Assembly (NCBI RefSeq): GCF_020379485.1
Contig: NC_063450.1
Coordinates: forward strand, 50,062,681-50,126,680
From: Brassica napus
Taxonomy: Eukaryota; Streptophyta; Magnoliopsida; Brassicales; Brassicaceae
Length of the DNA: 64,000 bases
Reading direction: 5' to 3'
The notes under the pieces: generated by a model
What the model was told of the DNA's origin: nothing
Seen by the model: the letters and a program-made list of their open reading frames with translations, nothing else
The model's database searches: none
Shown here: in pieces, positions 36,682 to 48,583 of the stretch
Layout: each line of letters opens with the position of its first letter
How positions within the stretch are numbered: position 1 is the stretch's first letter
Made by a program: the position numbers and the translations under genes

Positions 36682-37369
36682 ATAAATTTCCACACGTCAA
36701 AAATGACATTACCTCTATATATAAAGGAGGCTAAAGAACATAAGCTCCCGACGTGACCCCGTTCCCAGACCCTAAAGAGTCCACTCCTACACCAGTGAGT
36801 ATCAAAAGCTTAAAGCTTGTGTATACATTTGTATATATTGATCTATCATTGACAAGTACATAAAGCTTGTCACACTAATATAATTATGTCAGTAATCTAA
36901 TTTACTTTTGTTTTCTTAGTTAGGAGAAATATTTTTCATAGAATACTAACAAATATATATATGGGCAATTGATTCCATGATGTATGAACAAAGCCGTGTC
37001 TACGGTGTATTAATAAAGACATTCACCTCATGCTCTGATTAGTATAATTTTATTTGGGGCCCCAAAATTAAAATAGTTTTTAGTCTAGTGGTTTTTCTAT
37101 CTTCGTAACAATTCTTTCGCGAGAATTTGACTAACTCACCTTCTGAATTCAACTACTTATATGATATAATTAAAGCATATTTACGTAATAAATTTATCTT
37201 TACAGTTTTAGACTCGTGTATTTGGTGAAGATGATATATTGTATTAGAAAAAAAATTTCATTATAGTTGTAAATAATTTTTTTTTAAAAAAACTTGCCTT
37301 AGGTCTCCTAAACATTCTCACTGTATATGAAGTTTTATTTTCCTGCTAACTTGTTTTTGTAAAATTACT
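36682..37369. other. AT-rich spacer
   Basis: No supported feature. Confidence 0.4.
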
Positions 37370-38878
37370 CCCGAGAAAAGGTTTGGATTATTGATTCGAT
37401 GTGATATGTGAACCCACGTTTTGTTTTCGTGGTTTGCATTAAAAGATCTAAAATAGTACCAACAGTTTTAGTCTTCAGTTGTCATCAAACTTATACCACT
37501 CACGGGTATGCAGAGAGATCTTTTGCTATGCAAAAACAAAATATCTGCAACTTTTACTATTTGAAAATGTACCATAATTTTCTATTACCAAAGTACTTCA
37601 GAGCGTTTTCTGCTATCTACTGAAGTATTTGAACTTTTAATTTATTTAAGTGCCTAGTACTTTTGTTATTTACAAAAAACAGCTGAAACTACTTATGTTT
37701 TAGTGCCCATACTTTTACTATTCACAAACAGAATCCAAAAGTTTTGATATTCGGCTTCAAGTCTTTATCTATTCATAGAAGTTCCCATATATCTGTTATC
37801 CATAATATGATAATAATGCACACAGCTTTTGCTAGTAACTAAACTTTTTTATTTAGATGTCTCAGGAACTTTTTGTCAATAACAAATACACGATGAGCAC
37901 TTGATTCGTGAAGATGTGGAGTTTATTTTCCTTCAAAGAAAAGGTTTGGGGTATGGATATGATCATATGATGTGATGTGTTAACCCCCGTTTCGTTTATC
38001 GGGTTATGCTTTTAAAAGTCGAGCGATATAAGTAGTAGCATGCATCGACTGTAGTCTTTAGCTGTCATCAAGACGTTTACCACTTACGGAAGTGCTCAGA
38101 GATATTTTGCAACTTCTGCTATTTGAAAATGTACCCAAGTTTTGTATTATCTACCAAATGGCCTCAAATTTTTTACTATTTAATTAAGCACCCGACACTT
38201 TTTCAATTACCTAAGAACACCCTCAATAGAAATCTATTACAGAGGTTCTCAACATTAAAACAATTAAAAAATATTACAAAAAGAAAGAATATGTAAAAAA
38301 GTCAGAAGGGTCATTTGAGATATTCAACAAAAAAAATTCGGGATACTCATTACACGTCATTCTATAATTTAATAAACTTTTATTTCATTTAAAATATAAT
38401 CAAATAATTAAATTGTTATAAATAGTAGTACTATACTGTATATGGTTAGATATTTTGGATGCTCTAAGTACTTCACATATCATTTTCTATTTGAAATAAA
38501 AAAATTTTTAAAAAATTGTCTAATACCTTGCTATTTACAAAAAAGTTTTGGAACTTATTTATTTATGTAATGCATATACTTGTTCTATTCACACACACAA
38601 AACAATGATATTTTTAAGTGTACCTAACTTTTGATATCTGCTAAGATTACCACGAGGCATCCCTTTTTTTCTTTCTGCTATCCATAATAATGCCACATGC
38701 TTTGACTCTTCATTAGATACCCCATAAATTTTGCTAAAAAGTAATAACCGAAGTGTTCCATATAGTTTCTACATGAAGTAGTATTCATGACTTGGTAGTT
38801 GGTATTCACAAAAAATATCGAATTGCCTGGACTTTTCCTATTTAATATTTACCAACTATTGAACATCTGCAATGATAA
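37370..38878. repeat. Diverged direct repeats downstream of the CBF gene
   Basis: A segment at about 37370-37630 (GAGAAAAGGTTTGG, then GTCATCAA, CTATTTGAAAATGTACC) recurs at about 37930-38170, an offset near 556 bp. A following segment (ACTTTTACTATTCACAAACA, GCTATCCATAATATGATAAT, AGATGTCTCAGGAAC) recurs in weaker form at 38550-38770 and continues after the retroposon at 39744. The copies are too diverged for exact borders. Confidence 0.6.
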
Positions 38879-38891
38879 CCAGATGAGATAA

Positions 38892-39730
38892 GTTCCAAGA
38901 AAAGTAAGATCCCTGTTCTCTCTCCTTTAGCTCTGTCCTCTCTCCTCGATCCGACACAAAGGAAGGATGAGATGAACTTCAGTCGGAGTTTCTCTAACTC
39001 CGTGTTATAGATTTGATTTCTGGGAGTCGGTGATTTCTCTACACCGTCGTCGCCAGCTTTGGGTTCCGAGGATTGGTGGCTCCGCCAGCATCGGTTTGTC
39101 GGCTTTCGTCTTCGGGAAGCGGTGGCTTTGACAGCATCGTTTTTCGCCGGCTTTTACCGGTTTCCGATCTATGCTTTTGTTCTCTCTTTGCTCAATCGAC
39201 TCTCGACTGAAGACTCCATGTTGGTTGTTCTTGGATCGATCGTAGACGATTGTTTTATGGAAGCTTAGATCTATGGTTCGTTCTTCTTCGAGGCTGCTCT
39301 ATTGATCGGCCTCTTTAAGGATTTGGTGGATTTGAGGGCGGAGTTTGATCGCCGTTGAAGGAGGTTTCGTTTGGGTCGTTAGATTCATGGTGAGGGGTTC
39401 TTTCCGGTGTATCTTCGGTGAACACCGGTGGCTCCGGTGATGAATCTCGATATAGGGGAGATGGAGGTGTCGTCAACACGTGTTCCTCATCGGTGAGGAG
39501 TCCAACACGTGTTTTGGTTCTGTTAACAGGATGACACGTGCATGGGGAAAGCCTAGTGGGCTTCGGATGTTGGATTTGTGGCCTCGGGTTTTTGGGGCGC
39601 CGGGTTCGGTTTAATGTTTGTTTGGGCTTTGACCCATAACGGTTTTTTAGTTTGCCCTTTGGGCATTTGTCATGTTTGGTTTCTGGGTTTTGACCCATCA
39701 ATAATAATAGATGGAAAAAAAAAAAAAAAA
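38892..39730 (+). mobile_element. Sadhu-like non-LTR retroposon, 839 bp
   Basis: Bounded by a perfect 13-bp direct repeat CCAGATGAGATAA (38879-38891 and 39731-39743), with a poly-A run directly before the right copy. It is GC-rich relative to its surroundings and related in style to 35698-36667: shared GGGGAGATGGAGG motif and a 3' part rich in TGGGC/GGGCTT before the tail. Neither strand has a convincing protein; the 128-residue minus-strand frame is antisense to the retroposon. Confidence 0.85.
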
Positions 39731-39743
39731 CCAGATGAGATAA

Positions 39744-40041
39744 ACTTTTATTATTTTTAGATGTCTCGGAAGTCAGAATTTTTTTTGTTGGTTCAAAGTC
39801 ATCAAACTGAAATTTCTTTCTTGCATAGGAGAGCCAATAAGATGATTATGCTTTTTTTTTTTGACAAAAGAATAAGATGATTATGCTGCACACAAAAATA
39901 CTAGCATTTTATAACACAATTGTTCAAACATTTACACTCAGCTTCCACGTTACCTAAAAAAAAAATGATACCCATAAAAAGGTAGAATCCGAAAATCAAA
40001 AAGAAGTATTATACCAAAAATGGAAATAAAAAATCTTTGTA
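39744..40041. other. 3' flank of the CBF gene
   Basis: AT-rich sequence containing the presumed 3' UTR of the minus-strand CBF gene. Confidence 0.5.
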
Positions 40042-40689
40042 CTAATAACTCCAAAGGGACACGTCAGCATCTCCGTCAAAGTCATAGGTATGTCCGAATT
40101 GTACGGACGGAGGCGGCAAAAGCATTCCTTCAGCCATACTAGCCAACAAGGCCGGCATCCCGAACATGGACTCCTCCTCGTCCATATAAAAACCATCGTT
40201 GTTTTCCTCCGTGAAAATAGCCTCAACGATCGTCTCCTCCACGTCAATGCCATGATCCGCCGTCGTATTATTTATCTCAGCCTTAAAAGCCACCGCGGCT
40301 TCAGCAGCCGCCTTCTGAATCTCCTTGGGGCATGTTGTCTCCGGGATACGGAGCCGCCAAGCGGAGTCGGCAAAATTGAGACAAGCTGATTTGCCGCGGA
40401 GGGCTATGGCGGCGACGTCGTGAGCACGGGCTGCGATCTCGGCTGTTAGGAAAGTACCGAGCCAAATCCTAGATTTCTTGTTTGGCTCCCTCACTTCACA
40501 CACCCACTTACCTGAGTTTCTCAGACGAACTCCTCTGTAAACTGGGTGACGCGTCTCTCGAAACTTCTTCCGGCCGGCTGGTTTCTTCGGACAGCTTGCG
40601 GCCAGCTTCGGACAATACTCTTCGCCTAATGTAACCGGAGACTCATGCTCGGAGCCCAACAGTTCAGAAAAGGTAGAAAATGAGGTCAT
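40042..40689 (-). CDS. CBF/DREB1 AP2-domain cold-response activator
   Basis: Single-exon gene of 215 residues. DREB1/CBF proteins are nuclear activators that bind CRT/DRE elements (core CCGAC) and switch on cold-acclimation genes. Visible are the CBF signature before the AP2 domain ([16 protein letters not shown]), the AP2 domain with [19 protein letters not shown], the WLGTF strand and the amphipathic helix [14 protein letters not shown], then the DSAWR signature directly after. The acidic C-terminal half ends in [13 protein letters not shown] and the LWSY terminus. The C-terminus is closer to CBF1-3 than to CBF4 as I remember them. Length matches the family and no defect is seen. Arabidopsis has three tandem copies at this position; here there is one. 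Confidence 0.95.
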   Translation of the reverse strand: MTSFSTFSELLGSEHESPVTLGEEYCPKLAASCPKKPAGRKKFRETRHPVYRGVRLRNSGKWVCEVREPNKKSRIWLGTFLTAEIAARAHDVAAIALRGKSACLNFADSAWRLRIPETTCPKEIQKAAAEAAVAFKAEINNTTADHGIDVEETIVEAIFTEENNDGFYMDEEESMFGMPALLASMAEGMLLPPPSVQFGHTYDFDGDADVSLWSY

Positions 40690-40847
40690 TGTTGAAAACT
40701 CTTTATAAATAAAAAAATAAAACTGGATAAGGTGAAGTATAGTAAGTACAAAGATCTATGTTTCGTTGGTTTGATAAATGTTTAATTTATCTCTCAGGTG
40801 GATTCTAAACTTTGTAGTTCGATAAAAAGCTGGGAGTGAGAGTTGGT

Positions 40848-40979
40848 GTTTATAGGCCTTTGGAAATAGAGGCGAACACGGAGTTTCTGGTTCCTGGAAT
40901 GACACGTGGATATGACACAGCTAAGCGATCCCACGGCTTGTGTATGCGCTGTTTTTATTCACTAATAATATTACACGTG
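40848..40979 (-). promoter_or_regulatory. CBF core promoter: TATA box and two G-boxes
   Basis: TATAAAC on the minus strand at 40848-40854, about 160 bp before the start codon. Further upstream lie two CACGTG G-boxes at 40903-40908 and 40974-40979. G-boxes in DREB1 promoters are known targets of bHLH factors such as PIFs. Use of these copies is inferred from position only. Confidence 0.6.
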
Positions 40980-40980
40980 T

Positions 40981-42547
40981 TCTGTGAAAGGACTTTTGAC
41001 TCTTCACTCGTTATCAAATACTATAATTTTATTAATTATTTTTTAAATTTGTGCGAGTGTGTGGCTGTTTTGTGTTGTGTAGGGCAACCGGTATGTAACT
41101 ATTAAATTCCATGAATAAACAAAAATGGGCATTTTTTGTCAACCGTCTAGAAAATAATGGACACAATCGATCTGCAAAGAAGATATTTTTTGTGCTCTCT
41201 TTTTGTTTTTTTCCTTGTTTTTTTTTTTCCGTCTAGTGATATTATTTTTTTCCTTGATATTTTAAGTGCTTCTGTGGTTTTTTTCAACAATCTTCATGAT
41301 TTTATTTTTATTGATATTTGAATATCCTCTATATGTGTTTTTTTCCTCGACACAACTATTCCTATAAGGCTTAACATTTCAACGATTATGGTTTCAAGTA
41401 TCCAACAACTTGATATAATGATAACTCTCGTTGGAGTGTTATGATTACAGATTTTTTTTCTTTACTTCTTATATACTGTATAGGTCTAATAAATGAAAGT
41501 TCAATTACAAAGCATCATATAAAAGAATATTTGTGTCTAACCAACATCGTTCTTAGGCTAATGAAAAACAAATATCTATATATATATAGAACATTTAGGA
41601 TAATCCAAACAAACGTGACAAAACATCCACACGAAAAACAATCGAAGAATATATATGGTGAAAGAGCGAAACCTTACTGAAATCAATTAGCACAGTCATA
41701 AAGACAAAATATTAATGTTCTTTCGTGGCATGCAATAGACTTTCCATTAATCCAATGACGCTATTTCAAATCAAATGTAATTACTTCTAGTTCTAACTTC
41801 TAAGTGATAGAAGATTAACAGAAAGTACTTAATTTTTTTTACTTATATAATATTAATATAGATAATTTATTTAATTAAAATTTTGAATTTAAAAGATCAA
41901 ATCATTCGCACATTCACAGAGAAGAAAACAGGTGATTTAATTGTATAGTGAGAAGAAGAAAAAACAAAGACTTTTCTTTCAAAACATTTCTATCTCTCTT
42001 TCTTTTATGTCTCCTCAAAGGAAAGAAACCTACATGAAATATCTCGTCTGAAGTTGCTCTTGTTCTAAGTGAAAGAGATTAAAAAGGAGAATAGGTGCAG
42101 CTCCGACGGAAACTACTCAAAAGAAAAAACTTTTCACGAATATAATATCAATAGAGCTTATTGGTTCAACTAAATTATAAATTTAAAAGATCAAATCATT
42201 CACACATTCACAGAGTAACAAGTGATTTTACTGTATATTGAAAAAAAAGAGTTTTCTTCCATCTATCTCTCTTTTTATTTTTCAGTGGAAAAAAGAGAGA
42301 TGAAATATCTCGTTTGAAGTTGCCCTAGTTCTTTTTGTTCTCTCTTTTCAATCGAAAATATAAGATAACTTATTTTCTATTATTTTGATACTGGTCTAAT
42401 TTGGAGTAGGAAAAGAACAATTTATTAAGTACACGATGATGATTAGTTCTCAAGTTCAAATAAAAATATAATATTCGATTGTGTCTCTTTTATCTTCAGT
42501 CAGATGTTTTTTTTTTTTTAATATAATATTCGATTGTGTCTCTCTTA
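40981..42547. other. Far upstream region of the CBF gene
   Basis: No gene supported. Two partly similar stretches (about 41880-42060 and 42170-42330, sharing AAAAGATCAAATCATTC and GAAATATCTCGT) suggest an old tandem duplication. Confidence 0.45.
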
Positions 42548-42691
42548 ACATGTTTATTGCAGGTCTCTTAGGTTGGGTCTCTTAGTGCAATATAAGATAC
42601 GGTCTTTTAGCTTTTAACTAAAAAGCTAAGAAACTGTATCTTATATTACGTTAAGAGATTCAAACTAAGAGACCTGCAATAAACATGGTCT
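42548..42691. mobile_element. Tourist-like MITE, near-perfect hairpin
   Basis: CATGTTTATTGCAGGTCTCTTA is matched by its complement at the other end (about 42664-42687). The interior pairs as well (AAGATACGGTCTTTTAGC against GCTAAGAAACTGTATCTT). The borders and a TWA-type target duplication are approximate. Confidence 0.8.
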
Positions 42692-43690
42692 AGTCAGATG
42701 CTTCTTAAAGTACTAAAGTTGTATAATATAATAATATAGTTAGTTTTTAACGCATATAATAATATAGTTAGCGTAAGATGAATTGAGTAAATAATTGACC
42801 ACCATCGAATGCAAGCATGTAACAATGCATAGCTTCGTCTGAGCCAAAGGATCAGACAGATACAACAGCAAATTAAACATCACTCTCAGTCTCAAAGTAT
42901 ATCGATAAAATATCTGAAATCAAAAATAATATCTATGAAAAAACTTGTGGTCTAAACCTAAATCACGTGGGCGCGAGTATTTAAAGCCGGACGTTCGATC
43001 AAACTTACAAGATTTTCTATTCTTACTATAAATCCAAAAGGTAGTATCTCTCTTTAGAATATCATTGCGAGTAAGAAAATCTCCAATCACTACAAGGAAA
43101 CAACAAGGATACTAAGGAAAAAAATCGTCGGAATTTCGTCGGAATAACGTTATTCCGACGACATATCGACGAAACAAGTCTTCGGAAATAATTCCTCGGA
43201 ATTTCTTCTTTCCTCGGAAATCCCTCGGAATTTTCCGACGGAATTCCGAGGAAACAAATTTCCGAGGAAATTCCGAGGATCACTAGTTTGTCGCAAATCT
43301 CCTCGGAATATACCGAGGAAGAACTTCGTCGGGATATTTCCTCGGAAGTTCATCGATCGATGCGTTTTTGGACATATATCCATCGATCGATCCGTTTATA
43401 AAAAAACGTTCGAAATATACCGAGGGAAAGGTGTCCCTCGGTATATTCCGAACGTTTTTTATAAACAGATCGATCGATGGATATATGTCCAAAAACGCAT
43501 CGATCGATCGAGTAGAAAATATAATTAATTTTCTCGGAATGTAAAAAATATTAATTTTTTTTTTAAAATAAAATTTTTGAAATTTAAATTCGAAAATATA
43601 AAATTAAAATTAAAATTGAAATCATATTAATTAATATTCAAAGTTTCACAAATAAAAATAAAACATTCCGAGTTTTTGGGAAAAAAAAAA

Positions 43691-43942
43691 CTACGGGTCT
43701 GGCACGTCTGGGAACACCTCGTTCGGGTACATCCTCTGCATCATCTCCATCATTTGCTGGTTCAGCCTCCTCTGTGCCTCATAGCCCACCTGTTGAGCCG
43801 TCATCCGGGTCTCCAACAAAGATATGCGATCATCCTTGTCATTCAACTGAGCCGTAAGTACTTCTGAATCAACAAAGGGCGGTGGTGCAGAAGAAGGAGG
43901 AACCGACCGGGTGCGACGACCCAAACCGACCAAACGTCCCAA
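43691..43942 (-). pseudogene. CACTA Ptta-type ORF, C-terminal coiled coil
   Basis: Eighty-three residues ending in NEVFPDVPDP, preceded by a heptad-rich segment (LTAQLNDKDDRISLLETRM) and a Gln/Met-rich helix (RRLNQQMMEMMQRMYP). The opening GLGRRTRSVPPSSAPPPF is the usual linker of this family. Only the last exon survives; it sits at the 3' side of the minus-strand CACTA element, as expected. Confidence 0.72.
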
Positions 43943-45188
43943 ATAATTTAATCACAAAAAAAGATTTATAGATATTAAAAATATTCAATAAATATATAAA
44001 AAATAGTTCTAATAAAAAAATAGTTTTAATAAATAAAAAATAGTTTAATAATTACAAAAAATAGTTTTAATAATATATATATATATTAAAAATATTTTTA
44101 AATCCCAAATAATAGTTTTTAATCACAAAAAAAGTTTTATAGATAATAAAAATGTTTTGTAAAATCCAAAAAATCGAATTTATATACAAAAAAGATTTTG
44201 TGAAATCCAAAAAATGGAATTTATATAGAAAAATCGTTTTGTAAAATACAAAAATCGATTTTATATACAAAAATCGATTTTATAAATACAAAAAATATAA
44301 AAAAATTATAAAAAAATTCTAAATCAATTCAACAAAACAAATTATTCAACCAAATCACAATTCTAAACCTATTATACAACCAAATCACAATCCTAACCAA
44401 TCACCCTAACAAAAATCTATCAAAACTACACAAAAACCTAACAAATAGAACCTAAGAGAGTGGTATAGGGTCCTTACATGATTTGTGTAAGAGAAGGGGG
44501 AGATCGCCGGAGATATCGTCGGATTTCAGGGAGAAATCGCCGGAGAGAAGTGAGGAGTCGCGCAGAGGAAGAAGAGAGAAATGAGGAAGAAGAAGGGGCT
44601 CGTGGTTATAAAACCCTGGGGTCCGACGGACATTATCCGTCGGAATTCCGTCGGAATTCTAATTTCAATTTTCGCGAAATATTTGCCCGGTAAAATGAAA
44701 ATATTCCGAGGAAATTCCGACGGATAGTAAAATAGGAACTAGTGTTTGGGGTTTCAAAACATCAATTTTTTTTGCCGTATTTCATTTCTTATACAATTGT
44801 ACTGCATACCATTGAGGATTCTTTGTATAGATGAGCATAAACCATGAAATAACAAATTTCAAAACTAATTGAAAGTATTCACTTTACCGTTCATTAAAAG
44901 GTATAAGTGTTTCTCTTATGTTGTGGGATTTCGTTCATACAATCGGAAAAGTGTTAACTATACGGTAAGGAACAAATTTTTGACTTCATAATGAACGTAA
45001 GACACTTAATAAGGGTTATATAGGTGTTATTCAAACCGCAAAGCGTTGTTTTCGGTTTAAAAACCCTATTTCCTCGGAATTTCCTCGGATTATTCCGAGG
45101 GAATTCCGAGGAAACCCTTTTCTTCCTCAGAATTCCGTCGGAATATTCCGAGGAACTAGTGTTTGGGGTTTCAATACGTCAATTTTTT

Positions 45189-45700
45189 TAAACGGATCGA
45201 TCGATGGATATATGTAACAAAACGCATCGATCGATAGAGTATATCAGGTGTTCCTCGGAATTTCCTCGGAATATTCCGAGGCTTTTTCGAGGAAACAGGG
45301 TTTGGGGTAACAATGTGATCGATCGAGAACAAAATCTCGTAAGTTTTTTTATAAACGGATCGATCGATGTATATATATCCAAAAACGCATCGATCGATCA
45401 CTAAGATGGACCAATGCATAACAATGTGATCGATCGATTAGATTATCCCATCGATCGATCAAGAATCTCAAGCGTTCCTCGGAATGTCCTCGGAAAATCT
45501 TGTAAGTTTTTTAATAAACGGATCGATCGATGGATATATGTCCGAAAACGCATCGATCGATCACTAAGATGGACCAAAGCGTAACAATGTGATCGATCGA
45601 TTAGATTATCCCATCGATGGATCGAACAAAATCTCGGGAGCCTTTTTTTAAACGCATCGATCGATCCGTATTTGTACAAAAACGCATCGATCGATGCGTG
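45189..45700. repeat. GATCGATC repeat block of CACTA 2
   Basis: Copies of the same roughly 165-200 bp repeat seen at 3829-4330, starting near 45189, 45353 and 45518. They contain mirrored CGATCGATGG / CCATCGATCG motifs and an ATATATGTCCAAAAACGC spacer. Confidence 0.8.
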
Positions 45701-46331
45701 TGCGGGAAACAAAATTATAAGGCAAAACACGAACTTTTTGGATCAAAACCTCAGAACTCTCATCCCCTCCGATTTCTCTCTCTATAATCATCCGATTTGA
45801 ACAATTTTGGGCTCTATTCCCCTTGATTTTTTGAGCTCTACCTGATTCCTACACTCGTTTTCACCCTAAGACAGGTATACTCCGCGAATCTCCACATTCT
45901 CAATTCGTGTTCTTGAGCAATTTTTTGGGTTTTGTGAATTTCTTATTTTCGTGTTGATTCCTTGATCAAATATGCATGAAACAGATGTTTAAACATGGAA
46001 TAGAACACAATTGTCTGTGATCAACGAGTTTAGAACAAGATTTGAGATGATTTAGGGATTGAGAATTTTTTTCAGTTTGGTTTTTTTTATCACAACTCGA
46101 TTTCGCCTTTCATTTTCATGTTGATTTGAGTTCTTAATTGATTATAACCATGTTGAGAGCAAATCGTTGTTGAAATACATATTGGAATGATGAACCTGGG
46201 GAATGAACTGATTATGGATTGATGTTCCTTAGCTGAGTCGCTAGTGTTTACTGAACTCGTGTTAGTATTGTGCTGCTTTGAAAAACATATACTGCATACT
46301 CACTTGTTTCAAAGATTCTATTTTGTAGAGA

Positions 46332-47780
46332 ATGAAGCGCACGAAAACATCAGCAAAGAAGAACACACCAGAAGAGGGTTCGTCTCAGCAAGAGAAGCAA
46401 AGGCCAAAGAAGTGGGATAAGTCTGATACCACCCACTACAAGAACATGAAGAAGGTAGCCGTTTCGGCTACACAACTAGCATGTCCTGAGACAATGACAA
46501 TATTGGGAATTAAATCAGACATTGAAGGGTTGTTCCAGAACATGGGTCTAGGCCAACTATGCAACCTCAACGAACCCACTTATCCGGAGTTGGTATGCCA
46601 GTTCATAGCATCCGCATACGTCAGCCATCCCGATGATAGCCATCAGGAAGGTTTTCTGGCATTCGAAGTGCAGAAAGTATACTTTGAGGTATCTTTCACA
46701 GACCTCTGCGGACTATTTGGATTGAGTGCAGGGGAGAGGACATCTGGTCTTTATTGGACTTCAGAGCTGTTGAACTTCTGGGAAACGATTGGCACAGGGG
46801 TTTATAGATCTTCTCAGGCAAAGGAGTCACTTATCCGGAACCCAGTACTGAGATATGCCACACGCCTCATTGGCTCATTGCTATACGGGACAACCACAGC
46901 CGCATCAGTCACGCAATGGGAGTTGTGCCTACTGTACCAAGGTGTGAGGTATTTGCTACCGGCATTTGGAAACTCTACATTCCCACCTGCTACTGCCTTC
47001 AACATGGGAGCGGTGCTGGCCGCAAACTTAGCAGGATACAAGGGGAAAGTAACCAAATCCAAGAGCAGTGCATGTGGATTTGGTGCAGTGATTACTCAGA
47101 TCCTTACACATGTGGGTGTAGACTGCGAGAACCATCAGGTAGCACTAGACAGATCGAACAACATTGCTTGGAACTACCTGGATGTCATTTCTCTAGTAAG
47201 TAAGGAGTTCATAGCTGGTCCCCACTCGAGGATCGATCGGTATGGTCCTTACGTCTACGTATTCCAGGACCGAGCGAAGAAAACACTCTACTGCCACCTG
47301 CCTCAGATCGGCCTGACTGCTCTACTTTCAGAGGCTGCAGTTGAGTTCCTACCCCCTGCTACCGCACTAGTAGACAAGCCATCCTTCTTCACGCCAAAAT
47401 ATTAGACCAAAGGTAAGGCCGTGGATGATGAAGAATGAGAAGATGAGGCTGCACAAGCCATTCCAGATGATTCACAACCCCATCAGCTACTCCCATCAGA
47501 CTCCAGCCAGTACAAGCTGCAAGAGCTTCCACCGAACGCCACTTCGCGCCAGCAACAACATTGGAGAGATCAGAGCATAAAGACAAACAACGACATGCTA
47601 CACAAGATCTGGGCTGCCATTTCACGTATCAGGCCGTGTCGTTGCCAAAAGGATGATGTAGTTCATCGGGACAACTCTCCATCCAGCTCTGGTTCGGGTT
47701 CGAGTGGTACACACAGGGTAAGAAAGAGGTCCAAGAGACCCAAAGATGCAGGAACATCTGGAGCAGGAGACGAGGAGTAG
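46332..47780 (+). pseudogene. Athila-type retrotransposon ORF1 captured in CACTA 2
   Basis: A 357-residue open frame is followed, in the same frame, by two stop codons (TAG 47403-47405 and TGA about 35 bp later) and then a further reading frame to TAG 47778-47780, so the original product was about 480 residues. The start is Lys-rich (MKRTKTSAKKNTPEEGSSQQ). The middle (FEVSFTDLCGLFGL, then SVTQWELCLLYQGVRYLLPAFG) fits the Athila ORF-1 family. The tail is Ser/Gly/Lys-rich. Downstream AAGTCTGGGGGAGGG resembles sequence that follows this ORF in retroelements. It lies opposite to the CACTA genes and includes upstream leader-like sequence from about 45720. Assignment to Athila ORF1 is by remembered family features; function of that protein is unknown. 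Confidence 0.72.
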
Positions 47781-48247
47781 GAGCTATCACCGGCCAGTAT
47801 TGCCATTTGATTTCCGACCGCACTATTTTATTTTCTTTTCTATTCTAACGTTTTATGGTCTTATTTTCTGTTGTCACACCAGGGACTGTGTAAACTAAGT
47901 CTGGGGGAGGGTACTTGTCATAGTTCCATTTAGGAATCTGCCATAACTTTTTCGGTTAATTTTGAACTTAGTTTTTATTTTATTTTTTTCTTAATTATGA
48001 GTTCGTATTTCTTTTACATGGTTTTTTCGTTTTATTTGGTTGTGTTTTGAGTAGTTTTTAATTCGTATTCAACTTTACCTTGCTAGATAAACCAAATAAC
48101 TAATATCTGAGTACCATTCTTTCTGCTATCAACTGCAGGCTGTGAAACATGGAAAAGCCACAAACATTGATCAACCAACAACATCCATGCTTTTAAGAAT
48201 GTTCAAAGGATTCAAACTGACTGACCACTCAATCTACTCAAATTTTC

Positions 48248-48583
48248 TTATCTTGGGGCTTGGTATACACTAGGTTCGCTAGTACTACCACGTTCATAAT
48301 CAGTTTCCCCATGATGATACCAAATTTTGTAACTTCGTGTAAACCCACTCAAATATAGATGAGTCCAAGCATCCCACTCTTTAATAACCTTTCTATTTTT
48401 ACAATTAGAGCAAGGACATCTTAACATACCTGTTTTTGCTTCCGGTTGTCGGTGAACTAACCCCATGAATTCGGTTATACCTCGTTGGTATTCTTCCGTA
48501 AGCAGTCTCGTGTTCGATCCAAATGAGGTCGATCGATCCACGAACGAAAATAATTTGAAGAAGACATATTTTTTATGAATCAA
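48248..48583 (-). pseudogene. CACTA TNP2-type transposase, N-terminal domain
   Basis: The minus-strand frame has YQRGITEFMGLVHRQPE, the zinc-like CPCSNCKNRKV motif and YKIWYHHGETDYE, the transposase-associated domain of TNP2 proteins. It lies at the 5' side of the element, about 420 bp inside the right terminus. The catalytic portion is missing, replaced by the Athila-like insert. The first 20 residues of the open frame may be upstream of the real start. Confidence 0.78.

Noticed and set aside
39315..39701. 128-residue minus-strand frame rich in Pro and Thr
   Set aside because: Antisense to the A-tailed retroposon at 38892-39730, with no homology that I recognise.
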